From positions 1 to 64,000 of the forward strand of contig NZ_AUFB01000011.1 of NCBI RefSeq assembly GCF_000426285.1: DNA of 64,000 nt. The letters run 5' to 3'. A program made the position numbers and the translations under genes. Of the stretch, positions 18,280-28,547 are shown one piece after another. The stretch is from Rhizobium leucaenae USDA 9039 (GTDB lineage: Bacteria > Pseudomonadota > Alphaproteobacteria > Rhizobiales > Rhizobiaceae). Position 1 is the stretch's first letter. Every line of letters starts with the position of its first letter. Under the pieces are notes generated by a model. The model was given only the letters and a program-made list of their open reading frames with translations. It had not been told where the DNA came from and made no database searches.

Positions 18280-19251
18280 ATGGTCACGATTCTCGACACG
18301 ATCAATCCCGAAGCCAAGCGCATCAGGCATCCGGAAAAGGCGCATCGGCCGGATACGGAAGTTCTGCGCAAGCCGGACTGGATCCGCGTCAAGGCGCCGA
18401 CGTCGAAGGGCTATGCCGAGACCCGCTCGATCGTGAAGGAGCACAAGCTCGTCACCGTCTGCGAGGAGGCCGGCTGCCCGAACATCGGCGAGTGCTGGGA
18501 CAAGAAGCACGCCACTTTCATGATCATGGGCGAGATCTGTACGCGCGCTTGCGCCTTCTGCAACGTCTCGACCGGCAAGCCGAACGCACTCGATATGGCC
18601 GAGCCGGAAAACGTCGCCAAGGCCGTCAAGGAAATGGGCCTCAGCCACGTCGTCATCACGTCCGTCGATCGCGACGATCTGGAAGACGGCGGCGCCGAGC
18701 ACTTCGAAAAGGTGATCTGGGCGATCCGCGCCGCTTCGCCGACAACGACGATCGAAATCCTGACGCCGGACTTCCTGAAGAAGCCGGGTGCCTTGGAGCG
18801 CGTCGTCGCCGCCAAGCCGGATGTCTTCAATCACAATATGGAAACTGTCGCCGGCAACTATCTGACCGTGCGTCCCGGCGCCCGCTATTTCCACTCGATC
18901 CGTCTGCTGCAGCGTGTCAAGGAACTCGATCCGACCATGTTCACCAAGTCCGGCATCATGGTCGGCCTCGGCGAAGAGCGCAACGAAGTGCTGCAACTCA
19001 TGGACGACCTCAGGACCGCCGATGTCGACTTCCTGACCATCGGCCAGTATCTGCAGCCGACGCGCAAGCATCATCAGGTCATGAGCTTCGTCACCCCGGA
19101 CGAATTCAAGTCCTACGAGACGGTTGCCTACACTAAAGGCTTTCTGATGGTCGCTTCCAGCCCGCTCACCCGCTCGTCCCATCACGCCGGCGACGATTTC
19201 GCCCGGCTGCGGGCCGCCCGTGAGAAGAAGGTTCTGCTGGCTGCGGAGTAA
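18280..19251 (+). CDS. lipA: Lipoyl synthase
   Basis: Radical-SAM enzyme inserting two sulfur atoms into octanoyl groups on lipoyl domains, which include those of PdhB and PdhC encoded upstream. It is 323 aa. The auxiliary [4Fe-4S] ligands are Cys61, Cys66 and Cys72 (CEEAGCPNIGEC), the radical-SAM cluster ligands Cys87, Cys91 and Cys94 (CTRACAFC), and the C-terminal RSSHHAG carries the conserved serine. ATG 18280 has GGCGGAAAG about 11 bases upstream. An intrinsic terminator follows. Its place beside lpdA is functionally coherent. Confidence 0.97.
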   Translation: MVTILDTINPEAKRIRHPEKAHRPDTEVLRKPDWIRVKAPTSKGYAETRSIVKEHKLVTVCEEAGCPNIGECWDKKHATFMIMGEICTRACAFCNVSTGKPNALDMAEPENVAKAVKEMGLSHVVITSVDRDDLEDGGAEHFEKVIWAIRAASPTTTIEILTPDFLKKPGALERVVAAKPDVFNHNMETVAGNYLTVRPGARYFHSIRLLQRVKELDPTMFTKSGIMVGLGEERNEVLQLMDDLRTADVDFLTIGQYLQPTRKHHQVMSFVTPDEFKSYETVAYTKGFLMVASSPLTRSSHHAGDDFARLRAAREKKVLLAAE

Positions 19252-19277
19252 AATTCCAATCTCTTGCATTTTGAACG

Positions 19278-19304
19278 AACCGCGGCGATTGTGCCGCGGT
19301 TTTT
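19278..19304 (+). terminator. Intrinsic terminator after lipA
   Basis: AACCGCGGC (19278-19286) pairs with GCCGCGGTT (19293-19301) across a six-base loop, followed by a run of five T. Confidence 0.88.
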
Positions 19305-19363
19305 GTTCTACCGTCATCAGATCGTCATCTGCGCTACAGCCTCTGAGAGTGGGGGGAAACGTG

Positions 19364-19954
19364 ATGGATCAGATCGCAATTAAGTTGGATAACGAGGTGA
19401 CCGATCTGAGGCAGGCAGCGGATCATATCCGCGGCGCTGACCGCATTCTCGTTATGGGCTGCTCGGGAGGTGGGAAATCGACCCTGTCTCAGCAGATCTG
19501 CGCGCACTTGGATTTGCCTTACGTCTCGATGGATCGCGAGTTTTTCTGGCTACCGGGCTGGATAAACCGAGACAAGGCGGAGGAGCGCGCCCTGATCGCA
19601 GCCAAGGTCGCCGAGGAGCGTTGGCTCATTGATGGGACGGCACCATCAAGTTTTGATCTGAGGTTGCCCCGAACAGAGCTCGTCCTTTGGGTACGCATGC
19701 CGCGCTGGCTGTGCATGTGGGGCGCTTTGTCGAGAGCGCTGCGATGGCTTGGGCGGTCGCGCCCCGATATGGCGCCGGGTTGTCCCGAGCGTATCGATTG
19801 GGAATTCCTGCGTTACATCTGGGATTGGGAGCGCAAGTTTGCTCCCAAGGTACTTGCCGGCATCGCTCAACACGCTCCTGATGTCCCCGTTCTACAGCTA
19901 AAATCCCGCGGCGAAATGCGCAGGCTTCTTGATCTTCTGAGCCGTCCTGCTTAA
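19364..19954 (+). CDS. P-loop kinase-like protein (FlaR / 'topology modulation' type)
   Basis: A 196-aa protein with a Walker A motif GCSGGGKST (32-40) in an adenylate-kinase-like fold, then SMDREFFWLPGW, EERWLIDGTAPSSFDLRLPRTE and VLWVRMPRWLCMWGALSRALR. This layout matches proteins often labelled DNA topology modulation protein FlaR or AAA-family ATPase. The true substrate is unknown; a small-molecule or nucleotide kinase is plausible from the fold. ATG 19364 follows GGGGGGAAAC. It starts after the lipA terminator and directly precedes the START-domain gene, so the two may be co-transcribed. Confidence 0.78.
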   Translation: MDQIAIKLDNEVTDLRQAADHIRGADRILVMGCSGGGKSTLSQQICAHLDLPYVSMDREFFWLPGWINRDKAEERALIAAKVAEERWLIDGTAPSSFDLRLPRTELVLWVRMPRWLCMWGALSRALRWLGRSRPDMAPGCPERIDWEFLRYIWDWERKFAPKVLAGIAQHAPDVPVLQLKSRGEMRRLLDLLSRPA

Positions 19955-19963
19955 TTGCCGCTC

Positions 19964-20410
19964 ATGCCTCAGTTTGAAACGCACCGCCCCGTACCGCACT
20001 CGCCTGACCAGATGTTCGATCTCGTTGCCGATGTCGAGCGCTATCCGGAATTCCTGCCGCTTTGCGAGGCGCTGGTTGTCCGCAACCGCAAGGAGCGCGA
20101 CGGCAAGATATTGTTGGTCGCCGACATGACTGTCGGCTACAAAGCGATCCGCGAGACCTTTACGACACAGGTACTGCTCAACAAGGCGGAACGGGCGATC
20201 GATGTGAAGTATATCGACGGGCCGTTCAAATATCTCGACAACCGCTGGCGCTTCACGCCGTCGGAAAACGGCGGATGCAGCATTGATTTCTTCATCGACT
20301 ACGAATTCAAGAGTCGCATCCTTGGCGCCCTGATGGGATCGATGTTCGATCGCGCTTTCCGTATGTTCACGGATGCCTTCGAGACACGCGCGAAGAAGAT
20401 CTACGCCTGA
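19964..20410 (+). CDS. START/COQ10-like protein (RatA family)
   Basis: A 148-aa polyketide-cyclase/START-fold protein: FDLVADVERYPEFLPLC at the N-terminus and MFDRAFRMFTDAFETRAKKIY at the C-terminus, matching COQ10 homologues and the family labelled RatA toxin. In alphaproteobacteria a coenzyme Q binding or chaperone role is more plausible than ribosome inhibition, by relation to mitochondrial COQ10. The ATG at 19964 lacks a clear ribosome site; a TTG nine bases upstream is in frame. It is convergent with cinA. Confidence 0.85.
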   Translation: MPQFETHRPVPHSPDQMFDLVADVERYPEFLPLCEALVVRNRKERDGKILLVADMTVGYKAIRETFTTQVLLNKAERAIDVKYIDGPFKYLDNRWRFTPSENGGCSIDFFIDYEFKSRILGALMGSMFDRAFRMFTDAFETRAKKIYA

Positions 20411-20425
20411 AGCGGGGGCGCGGTG

Positions 20426-20923
20426 CTACTTGCCAAGAGTGATGAGCATTTCCAATGCGGTCTTTAAGGTGGCGAGCCGAACCTTGTCGCGGCCGATATC
20501 GCCATAGCGCATTTCATGATGGATGAGGCCGCCCGTGCGTGCCTTGGCGGCGAGGTGAACGAGGCCGACCGGTTTGTCCGCAGAGCCGCCACTCGGTCCG
20601 GCGACGCCGGTCACGGCAACGGCAAGATCGGCGCGCGAGCGGAAAAGGGCGCCATGAACCATCTGCAGTGCCGTCTCTTTGGAAACGGCACCGAACTGCG
20701 CCAGGGTCTGCTCTTGCACGCCAAGCATGTCCATCTTCGCCGTATTCGTATAGGTGACGAAGCCGCGGTCAACGACTGCCGATGAGCCGGGAATTTCCGT
20801 CAAGGCACCCGCGATCAGCCCGCCGGTGCAGGATTCCGCCGTGGCGACCATCCAGCCCTTGGCCGCGAAATCGGTGATGATGCCTTGGGCGAGCGCCAGA
20901 ATATCGTCGGGAAAATGAGTCAT
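20426..20923 (-). CDS. CinA C-terminal domain protein (nicotinamide-nucleotide amidase)
   Basis: A stand-alone CinA C-domain of 165 aa, the PncC type that deamidates nicotinamide mononucleotide for NAD recycling. Signatures are TAESCTGGLIAGALTEIPGSS and FVTYTNTAKMDMLGV, ending in VTGVAGPSGG. The N-terminal CinA domain (COG1058) is absent, as in many proteobacteria. GGGGAGG precedes the ATG, which overlaps the ispDF stop (ATGA), so the two genes are translationally coupled. Confidence 0.92.
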   Translation of the reverse strand: MTHFPDDILALAQGIITDFAAKGWMVATAESCTGGLIAGALTEIPGSSAVVDRGFVTYTNTAKMDMLGVQEQTLAQFGAVSKETALQMVHGALFRSRADLAVAVTGVAGPSGGSADKPVGLVHLAAKARTGGLIHHEMRYGDIGRDKVRLATLKTALEMLITLGK

Positions 20924-22140
20924 ACCTTGCCTCCCCGATAAACCACCGTCGCCGTGGCAATGGCCGCGATGCCCTCGCGGCGCCCGACGAAACCGATCTT
21001 TTCGTTCGTGGTCGCTTTCACCGAGCAGCGTTCAAGGCTGATTCCCAGGAATTCCGAGAGTTTGGCGCGCATCGCCTCGCGGTGCGGCCCAACCTTCGGC
21101 GCCTCGGCGATCAGCGAGACATCGGCATTCATGATCGTGCCGCCGTGGTCGCGAACGATCTTGGCCGCATGTTCGATGAAGATGCGGGAGGGTGCGCCCT
21201 TCCATTGCGGATCGGAGGGCGGAAAGTGGTCGCCGATGTCGCCGGCGCCGCAGGTAGCGAGCAAAGCATCCGTCAGGGCATGCAAGGCGACATCGGCATC
21301 GGAATGTCCCTTTAGCTTCTGGTCGTGCGGAATGAAGACGCCGCAGAGCGTCACGCCATCGCCGGGCTCGAGCTGGTGGACGTCATAGCCGTTGCCGGTG
21401 CGCACATCCGGCAGCAGGCCGGCGGAAAGCTTTTCATCGGCCATGGCGATATCCCTTTTGATCGTCAGTTTGACGTTGTCGGCGCTGCCGGCAACGAGCG
21501 TCACCGGTAGACCCGTCCATTCGGCGATGGCAGCATCGTCGGTGAAATCCGTCTTGTCCTCGGCTGCGGCTTTTTCATGAGCCGCCAGAATATCGGCAAA
21601 ACGGAAGGATTGCGGCGTCTGTGCGGCGTAGAGCCCTGAGCGGGGCACGGTTTCGGTCACCAAACCATCCGCATCGGCTCGTTTCAACGTATCCGTGACC
21701 TGCATGGCGGGCAGCACGGCCAGTGCGCCGGCGGCCAGCGCCGCGGCAACACGATCGAGCAGATCATGGTCAAAGAAGGGACGCACGGCGTCGTGGATCA
21801 TGACATGCGTCACACCGGCATTTTGCAATTGCCGTAACCCGGCAAGCACCGATTGCTGACGGGAAGCCCCCCCGAAAGCAATTTCGACCGCAGGCGAATC
21901 GGCAACCTGTTGCAGGGCGGTTTGCAACAATGTCTCGTCGTCGCGATGGATGACGATCACAATCTTTGCTGCTTGTGGCCATGTCACGAATTTTTCAAGC
22001 GTATGCGCAATAACCGACCGGCCGCCGATCGGGCGATACTGCTTCGGGCCTTCCTCGGGCGATCCAGCCCGCTCGCCACGTCCGGCTGCCACGATCACGA
22101 TTCCGATCGACATCGGTTGCATTGAGTGCATTTGCGTCAT
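20920..22140 (-). CDS. ispDF: Bifunctional IspD/IspF of the MEP isoprenoid pathway
   Basis: Fusion of 2-C-methyl-D-erythritol 4-phosphate cytidylyltransferase (IspD, about residues 10-230) and 2-C-methyl-D-erythritol 2,4-cyclodiphosphate synthase (IspF, about 245-406). IspD shows IVAAGRGERAG and HDAVRPF; IspF shows GNGYDVHQL (metal Asp and His), GHSDADVALHALTDALL and GAGDIGDHFPP. Fused ispDF is typical of many alphaproteobacteria. The frame opens at 22191; four in-frame ATGs lie between 22140 and 22113, and the first is chosen, preceded by CTGGGG. The gene is divergent from dusB and coupled to the CinA-type gene downstream. Confidence 0.95.
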   Translation of the reverse strand: MTQMHSMQPMSIGIVIVAAGRGERAGSPEEGPKQYRPIGGRSVIAHTLEKFVTWPQAAKIVIVIHRDDETLLQTALQQVADSPAVEIAFGGASRQQSVLAGLRQLQNAGVTHVMIHDAVRPFFDHDLLDRVAAALAAGALAVLPAMQVTDTLKRADADGLVTETVPRSGLYAAQTPQSFRFADILAAHEKAAAEDKTDFTDDAAIAEWTGLPVTLVAGSADNVKLTIKRDIAMADEKLSAGLLPDVRTGNGYDVHQLEPGDGVTLCGVFIPHDQKLKGHSDADVALHALTDALLATCGAGDIGDHFPPSDPQWKGAPSRIFIEHAAKIVRDHGGTIMNADVSLIAEAPKVGPHREAMRAKLSEFLGISLERCSVKATTNEKIGFVGRREGIAAIATATVVYRGGKV

Positions 22141-22359
22141 AAACCCCAGGGATGAAAGGCTTTCGCTCCAGCATGATCTCCAAAATTGCAAAATGGTTTT
22201 TGGACAGCATCTTGCCGAGCAGACCGCCCAAGCCGGACCTCGCTCCAGCAGGGTCTATCGTCTTGAATGGGTATTTTCCAGCTTTTGCCCGAAAAATATC
22301 GGCATTCTCCGAAACCCCTTGGCAAGCTTCATAAGATTGTCTAAAAATAGTGCAGATAT

Positions 22360-23388
22360 ATGGTGTGCCTGAAAGATAATCATTTGTTTCCGTCCGAACT
22401 TGCAGCCCCATTTTTCATCGGCCCGGTGCCCATCCGCAATCGCGTGATCCTCGCGCCGATGTCAGGCGTAACCGATTTGCCTTTCCGTCAGCTCGCTTTG
22501 CGCTATGGGGCCGGCCTCGTCGTGACGGAAATGGTCGCCAGCCGCGAATTGGTGCAGGACACGGCGGAATCCTGGGCGCGCCTGAAAGGCGCTGGGCTTA
22601 AGCCGCATATGGTGCAACTGGCCGGTCGTGAGGCGCATTGGATGGCAGAGGCAGCGAAGATTGCCGCCGACAATGGCGCTGATATCATCGATATCAATAT
22701 GGGCTGCCCGGCCAAGAAGGTCATTGGCGGCTATTCCGGTTCGGCGCTGATGCGTGATCCGGATCATGCGCTGAGCCTGATCGAGGCGACGGTCAAGGCT
22801 GTTGATATTCCGGTAACGCTGAAGATGCGGCTTGGCTGGGACGAAAACTCCCTAAACGCGCCGCATATCGCCTGCCGCGCCCAGCAGGCTGGAATCCAGC
22901 TCGTCACCATTCATGGGCGCACGCGCATGCAGTTTTATGAGGGCAGGGCGGATTGGGATGCGATCCGCGCCGTGCGCGAGGTCGTCTCCATTCCGCTGGT
23001 CGCCAATGGCGATGTCGACACGCCGGAGGATGCGCGCGAAATCCTTCGCCGCTCCGGTGCCGACGCCGTCATGGTTGGTCGCGGCTGCCAGGGGCGGCCC
23101 TGGCATGCGGGTGTGCTTGCCGGCCATCCTCATCCGGACCATGGCGATATCGCCGACATCGCCCTCGAACATTATCAGATGATGTTGGAATTCTATGGCG
23201 AAGCCGTGGGCATTCGTCATGCCCGCAAACATCTCGGCTGGTATCTGGACCGTTACGCTCCCACCATAACAGGCGCTGAAAAGGCAGGAATCATGACTTC
23301 GAAAGACAGCCGGGAGGTGGCGGCTTTGTTTCATGCGGCGCTGCAGGCCGGATCCGATCTTCCCCAATGCGCCCAGGAGGCCGCATGA
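22360..23388 (+). CDS. dusB: tRNA-dihydrouridine synthase (NifR3 type)
   Basis: FMN-dependent enzyme reducing uridine to dihydrouridine in tRNA D-loops, historically NifR3. It is 342 aa: a TIM barrel beginning IRNRVILAPMSGVTDLPFRQLA, catalytic Cys116 in NMGCPAKKV, HGRTRMQFYEG, VANGDV and VMVGRGCQGRPW. The first ATG at 22360 is used; no strong Shine-Dalgarno sequence is seen and a GTG directly follows. The stop overlaps the ntrB start (ATGA), the classical nifR3-ntrB-ntrC operon of rhizobia and Rhodobacter. Confidence 0.95.
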   Translation: MVCLKDNHLFPSELAAPFFIGPVPIRNRVILAPMSGVTDLPFRQLALRYGAGLVVTEMVASRELVQDTAESWARLKGAGLKPHMVQLAGREAHWMAEAAKIAADNGADIIDINMGCPAKKVIGGYSGSALMRDPDHALSLIEATVKAVDIPVTLKMRLGWDENSLNAPHIACRAQQAGIQLVTIHGRTRMQFYEGRADWDAIRAVREVVSIPLVANGDVDTPEDAREILRRSGADAVMVGRGCQGRPWHAGVLAGHPHPDHGDIADIALEHYQMMLEFYGEAVGIRHARKHLGWYLDRYAPTITGAEKAGIMTSKDSREVAALFHAALQAGSDLPQCAQEAA

Positions 23389-24535
23389 GTTCCAAATCCG
23401 ATTCTGGAGCTGCGGATCACATGGGGAGCGTCGCCATGGCCGTTCTCAATGCGATCCAGAACCCGGTCGTCATGGTCAACGAGGCCGGCCTGATCGCATT
23501 TGCCAATTGGGAGGCGGAAGCCTTCTTCGGCGCCAGCGCCTCGCATCTGTCGCGCTACGAGATTTCCACGTTCATTCCCTTCGGCAGTCCGCTGCTGGCC
23601 CTGATCGATCAGGTGCGCGAGCGCCGAGGCCCGGTCAATGAATACCGCGTCGATCTCAGTTCGCCGCGCCTCGGTCAGGACAAGCTGGTGGACATCTATG
23701 TCGCGCCTGTTTCGAGCGAACCAGGCTCCGTGGTGATCGTTTTCCAGGAACGGTCCATGGCCGACAAGATCGACCGGCAGTTGACGCATCGTGCCGCCGC
23801 CCGTTCTGTGACTGGCCTTGCCTCGATGCTGGCGCATGAGATCAAGAACCCGCTCTCGGGCATCCGCGGTGCGGCCCAATTGCTCGAACAATCGGTAGAG
23901 GATGATGATCGCGGTCTGACGCGCCTCATCTGCGACGAGACCGATCGCATCGTCTCGCTGGTCGATCGCATGGAGGTGTTTTCCGACGAGCGTCCGATCG
24001 ACCGCGTGCCGGTCAACATTCATTCCGTACTCGATCATGTGAAGGCGGTGGCAAAAGCCGGTTTTGCGCGCAACATCAAGGTCACCGAGAATTACGACCC
24101 GTCATTGCCGGCGGTTTATGCCAATAGAGACCAGCTCGTGCAGGTCTTCCTCAATCTGGTGAAGAATGCCGCCGAAGCCATTGGCGACCGGCCGGATGGC
24201 GAGATCATGCTGACGACGGCCTATCGCCCGGGTATCCGCCTTTCCGTCGCCGGCACGCGCGAGAAGATTTCGCTGCCGCTGGAATTCTGCGTGATCGACA
24301 ACGGCCCGGGCGTGCCCGCCGATCTCCTGCCGCATCTCTTCGATCCGTTCATCACCACAAAGACGAACGGGACCGGCCTCGGCCTTGCGCTAGTCGCCAA
24401 GATCATCGGCGATCATGGCGGCATCGTCGAATGCGACAGCCAGAATCACCGTACCACCTTCCGCGTACTGATGCCGGCTTCCAAGGGCATCACGCTTGAA
24501 GATGCTCCTCTTCCGAACTCCACAGGGACTACTCG

Positions 24536-24539
<4 letters not shown>
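23385..24539 (+). CDS. ntrB: Nitrogen regulation sensor kinase/phosphatase NtrB
   Basis: Cytoplasmic histidine kinase that phosphorylates or dephosphorylates NtrC according to PII (GlnB) signals of nitrogen status. It is 384 aa with a PAS domain (about 18-125), the H-box MLAHEIKNPLSGIRGAAQLLE with phospho-His151, and an HATPase domain with the N-box NLVKNAAEA, DNGPGVP and GTGLGLAL. ATG 23385 follows AGGAGG by six bases; an ATG at 23367 is less likely. There is no membrane segment. It overlaps dusB upstream and ntrC downstream by four bases each. Confidence 0.97.
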
Positions 24540-25987
<1,448 letters not shown>

Positions 25988-25999
25988 CAATGTGATCGG

Positions 26000-26029
26000 A
26001 TGCGTTGCATTTTCGCCACAATGCGTTGC
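26000..26029 (+). promoter_or_regulatory. Spaced direct repeat in the ntrC-ntrY gap
   Basis: ATGCGTTGC occurs at 26000-26008 and again at 26021-26029, exactly 21 bases apart (two helical turns), about 250 bases before ntrY. This could be a binding site for a dimeric regulator of ntrY; that is inference from spacing alone. Confidence 0.35.
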
Positions 26030-26273
26030 TTAAAGGTCACGCAGCCGGTTCACTGATTTGTGGTAGCGATCCGTTCGGGTGTGTTCCTGCGCAAAGGGAA
26101 ATTGTTCATTAGTTTCAGCTCATTGTTCAAATGATTTGAAATAGAGGTTTCGCATTGGGTGTGAAGCCGAATGGCGGTTCCGATCTTGCCTGGTCGCTTT
26201 TGCTGCCGTCAAAACAGTGCTGATGCAATTTGGCCCGGGCGCCGACCGCCGCCCGCGCCCGGAGATGATGGGA

Positions 26274-28547
26274 ATGAAGCAGGACGCGGTGTCGCCGACA
26301 ACGAGCGACGAGGCGGTCGTCAAGGTGACGGATCGTCGTGCATCCTTCGCCCTTCCGGGCCTGATCTTGGCTGGCGGCGCGCTCTTGTGCGCGATCGCGA
26401 CGCTCCTGATGCTTCTGGGGCTGACACCGGTTGCTCCTACATCCTCCGTCGTCTTCACCTCCGTCGTCATCAACGGCCTGTTCGTTCTGGGGCTGATCGC
26501 CCTGATCGCACGTGAGGTTGCGCGCCTTGTGAAAGCGCGCAGCCGCGGCCGGGCGGCGGCGCGCCTGCATATCCGCATTGTCGTTCTCTTTTCCATCGTT
26601 GCGATCACCCCGGCGATCCTCGTGGCCATTGTCGCCAGTTTGACGCTAAATGTCGGCCTCGATCGCTGGTTTGCACTGCGCACGCAGCAGATCATCAGCT
26701 CCTCGCAGAATGTCGCGCAAGCCTATCTGATGGAGAACGCCAGCTACCTCCAGGGCCAGACTGTTTCCATGGCGAACGATCTGGAGCGCAACCGCACGCT
26801 TTATAGCCTGGATCGCACCGGTTTCGCCGATCTGATGACCCGGCAGGCCAAGGGGCGCGGCTTGCTGGGCGCTTTCCTAGTGCGTCGCGACGGCACCGCG
26901 ATCGTCCAGGCCGACATCAAGACCGAGCGTCCGCTGCCGGCAATTCCGAAAGACGCGCTCGATGCTTCCGCCGACGGCCAGCCGACGCTGATCCCGCCTG
27001 GTGTGACCAACCTGGTCGGCGCTATCCTCAAACTGGACGAGATTCCCGGCGCCTTTCTCTATACCGTCCGGGCTGTCGATCCGCGCGTCATGAACGCGAT
27101 GCGCATGGTCGAAGACAACACGGCCGAATACAAGGCGATGGAAGCGGGACGCATGTCGCTGCAGATCGCCTTTGCCGTGCTCTACATCGGCTTTGCGCTG
27201 ATCGTGCTTCTGGCGGCGATCTGGACCGCGATCGCGGTTGCCGACCGCATCGTTCGGCCGATCCGGCTTTTGATCAGCGCCGCCGACAATGTCGCCTCCG
27301 GTAACATGAATGTGCTGGTGCCGGTGCGGGCGGCCGACGGCGACGTCGGCAGCCTGTCCCGCACCTTCAACAAGATGATCTCGGAGATACGGACTCAACG
27401 CGACGAGATCCTCGAAGCCAAGGACGAGGTGGATGACCGCCGCCGCTTCATCGAAGCGGTTCTCTCCGGTGTGACCGCGGCCGTGATCGGCGTCGAACAC
27501 GACCGGCGTATCACCATTGCCAACACGTCCGCCGAAGAGCTGCTGACTCTGAAGAGCGATGAGCTTGTCGGCAAGAACCTCGCTGAGATCGCCCCTGAAG
27601 TCGAGCAGGTGGTGACGGAAGCAACGACCCGGCACCGCAATGATTTCCGCAAACAGATCAGCCTGGTGCGCGGCGGCACGGTGCGGACCCTGAGCGTGCA
27701 GGTGACGCGTGAGGAATCGCGCGATTCGAACGAATCCTACGTCATCACGCTCGACGACATCACCGATCTGGTCATTGCCCAGCGTTCGACGGCCTGGGCC
27801 GACGTCGCCCGCCGTATCGCGCATGAAATCAAAAATCCGCTGACGCCGATCCAGCTTTCCGCCGAGCGCATTCGCCGCCGCTTCGGCAAGAATATTGCCG
27901 AGGCCGATCGCCCGGTTTTCGATCAATGCACCGACACGATTATCCGTCAAGTCGGCGATATCGGCCGCATGGTCGATGAATTCTCGTCCTTCGCCCGCAT
28001 GCCCAAGCCGACGATGGAACCAAGCGATCTGCGCGACATCCTGCGCGATGCGGTGTTCCTGCGCGAGATGGGCAACAACCACGTCAAGTTCGAGCGCGAG
28101 CTCGGCGACGAGCGGCTGGAAGGCATGTTCGACACGCGCATGCTGGGCCAAGCTTTCGGCAATCTCATCAAGAATGCCGTCGAGGCGATCGAGGGCGTGC
28201 CGAGCGGCGAGACCCGTGAGGAGCCTAAAGTCCTCGTCCGTTCATTCCTGGATGCCGAGCGCGATCGCTTCACCGTCGACGTCATTGACAACGGCCGCGG
28301 CCTGCCGGTCGAGAACCGGCACAGCATTCTCGAACCCTACATGACGATGCGCGAGAAGGGGACGGGCCTGGGGCTCGCGATCGTCAAGAAGATCATTGAA
28401 GACCATGGCGGGCAGCTTGAACTGCATGATGCTCCCGCCGATTTCGACCAGGGCAGGGGTGCCATGATCCGCGTGCATTTGCCGCGTCGTGAGCAGGCCG
28501 CCGTCGCCCAAGCAGCAAGTGACAAGGAAAGCGTTTATGGCATCTGA
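26274..28547 (+). CDS. ntrY: Nitrogen regulation sensor kinase NtrY
   Basis: Membrane histidine kinase paired with NtrX, linked in alphaproteobacteria to nitrogen and redox responses. It is about 757 aa: two N-terminal membrane helices (LPGLILAGGALLCAIATLLMLL region, then VINGLFVLGLIALIA), a third before an extracytoplasmic sensor region, a fourth helix (LQIAFAVLYIGFALIVLLAAIW), HAMP, PAS, the H-box IAHEIKNPLTPIQLSAERI, and an HATPase domain with GTGLGLAIVKKI. Several starts are possible (GTG 26217, ATG 26223, 26265). ATG 26274 is chosen because GGAG lies nine bases upstream. The end overlaps ntrX by 11 bases. Confidence 0.95.
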   Translation: MKQDAVSPTTSDEAVVKVTDRRASFALPGLILAGGALLCAIATLLMLLGLTPVAPTSSVVFTSVVINGLFVLGLIALIAREVARLVKARSRGRAAARLHIRIVVLFSIVAITPAILVAIVASLTLNVGLDRWFALRTQQIISSSQNVAQAYLMENASYLQGQTVSMANDLERNRTLYSLDRTGFADLMTRQAKGRGLLGAFLVRRDGTAIVQADIKTERPLPAIPKDALDASADGQPTLIPPGVTNLVGAILKLDEIPGAFLYTVRAVDPRVMNAMRMVEDNTAEYKAMEAGRMSLQIAFAVLYIGFALIVLLAAIWTAIAVADRIVRPIRLLISAADNVASGNMNVLVPVRAADGDVGSLSRTFNKMISEIRTQRDEILEAKDEVDDRRRFIEAVLSGVTAAVIGVEHDRRITIANTSAEELLTLKSDELVGKNLAEIAPEVEQVVTEATTRHRNDFRKQISLVRGGTVRTLSVQVTREESRDSNESYVITLDDITDLVIAQRSTAWADVARRIAHEIKNPLTPIQLSAERIRRRFGKNIAEADRPVFDQCTDTIIRQVGDIGRMVDEFSSFARMPKPTMEPSDLRDILRDAVFLREMGNNHVKFERELGDERLEGMFDTRMLGQAFGNLIKNAVEAIEGVPSGETREEPKVLVRSFLDAERDRFTVDVIDNGRGLPVENRHSILEPYMTMREKGTGLGLAIVKKIIEDHGGQLELHDAPADFDQGRGAMIRVHLPRREQAAVAQAASDKESVYGI

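Noticed and set aside
17923..19317. 464-aa open frame opposite lipA
   Set aside because: Shadow of lipA and the preceding small gene.
19964..20410. RatA toxin of a toxin-antitoxin pair
   Set aside because: No RatB-like partner is next to it, and the alphaproteobacterial family is better explained as COQ10-like.
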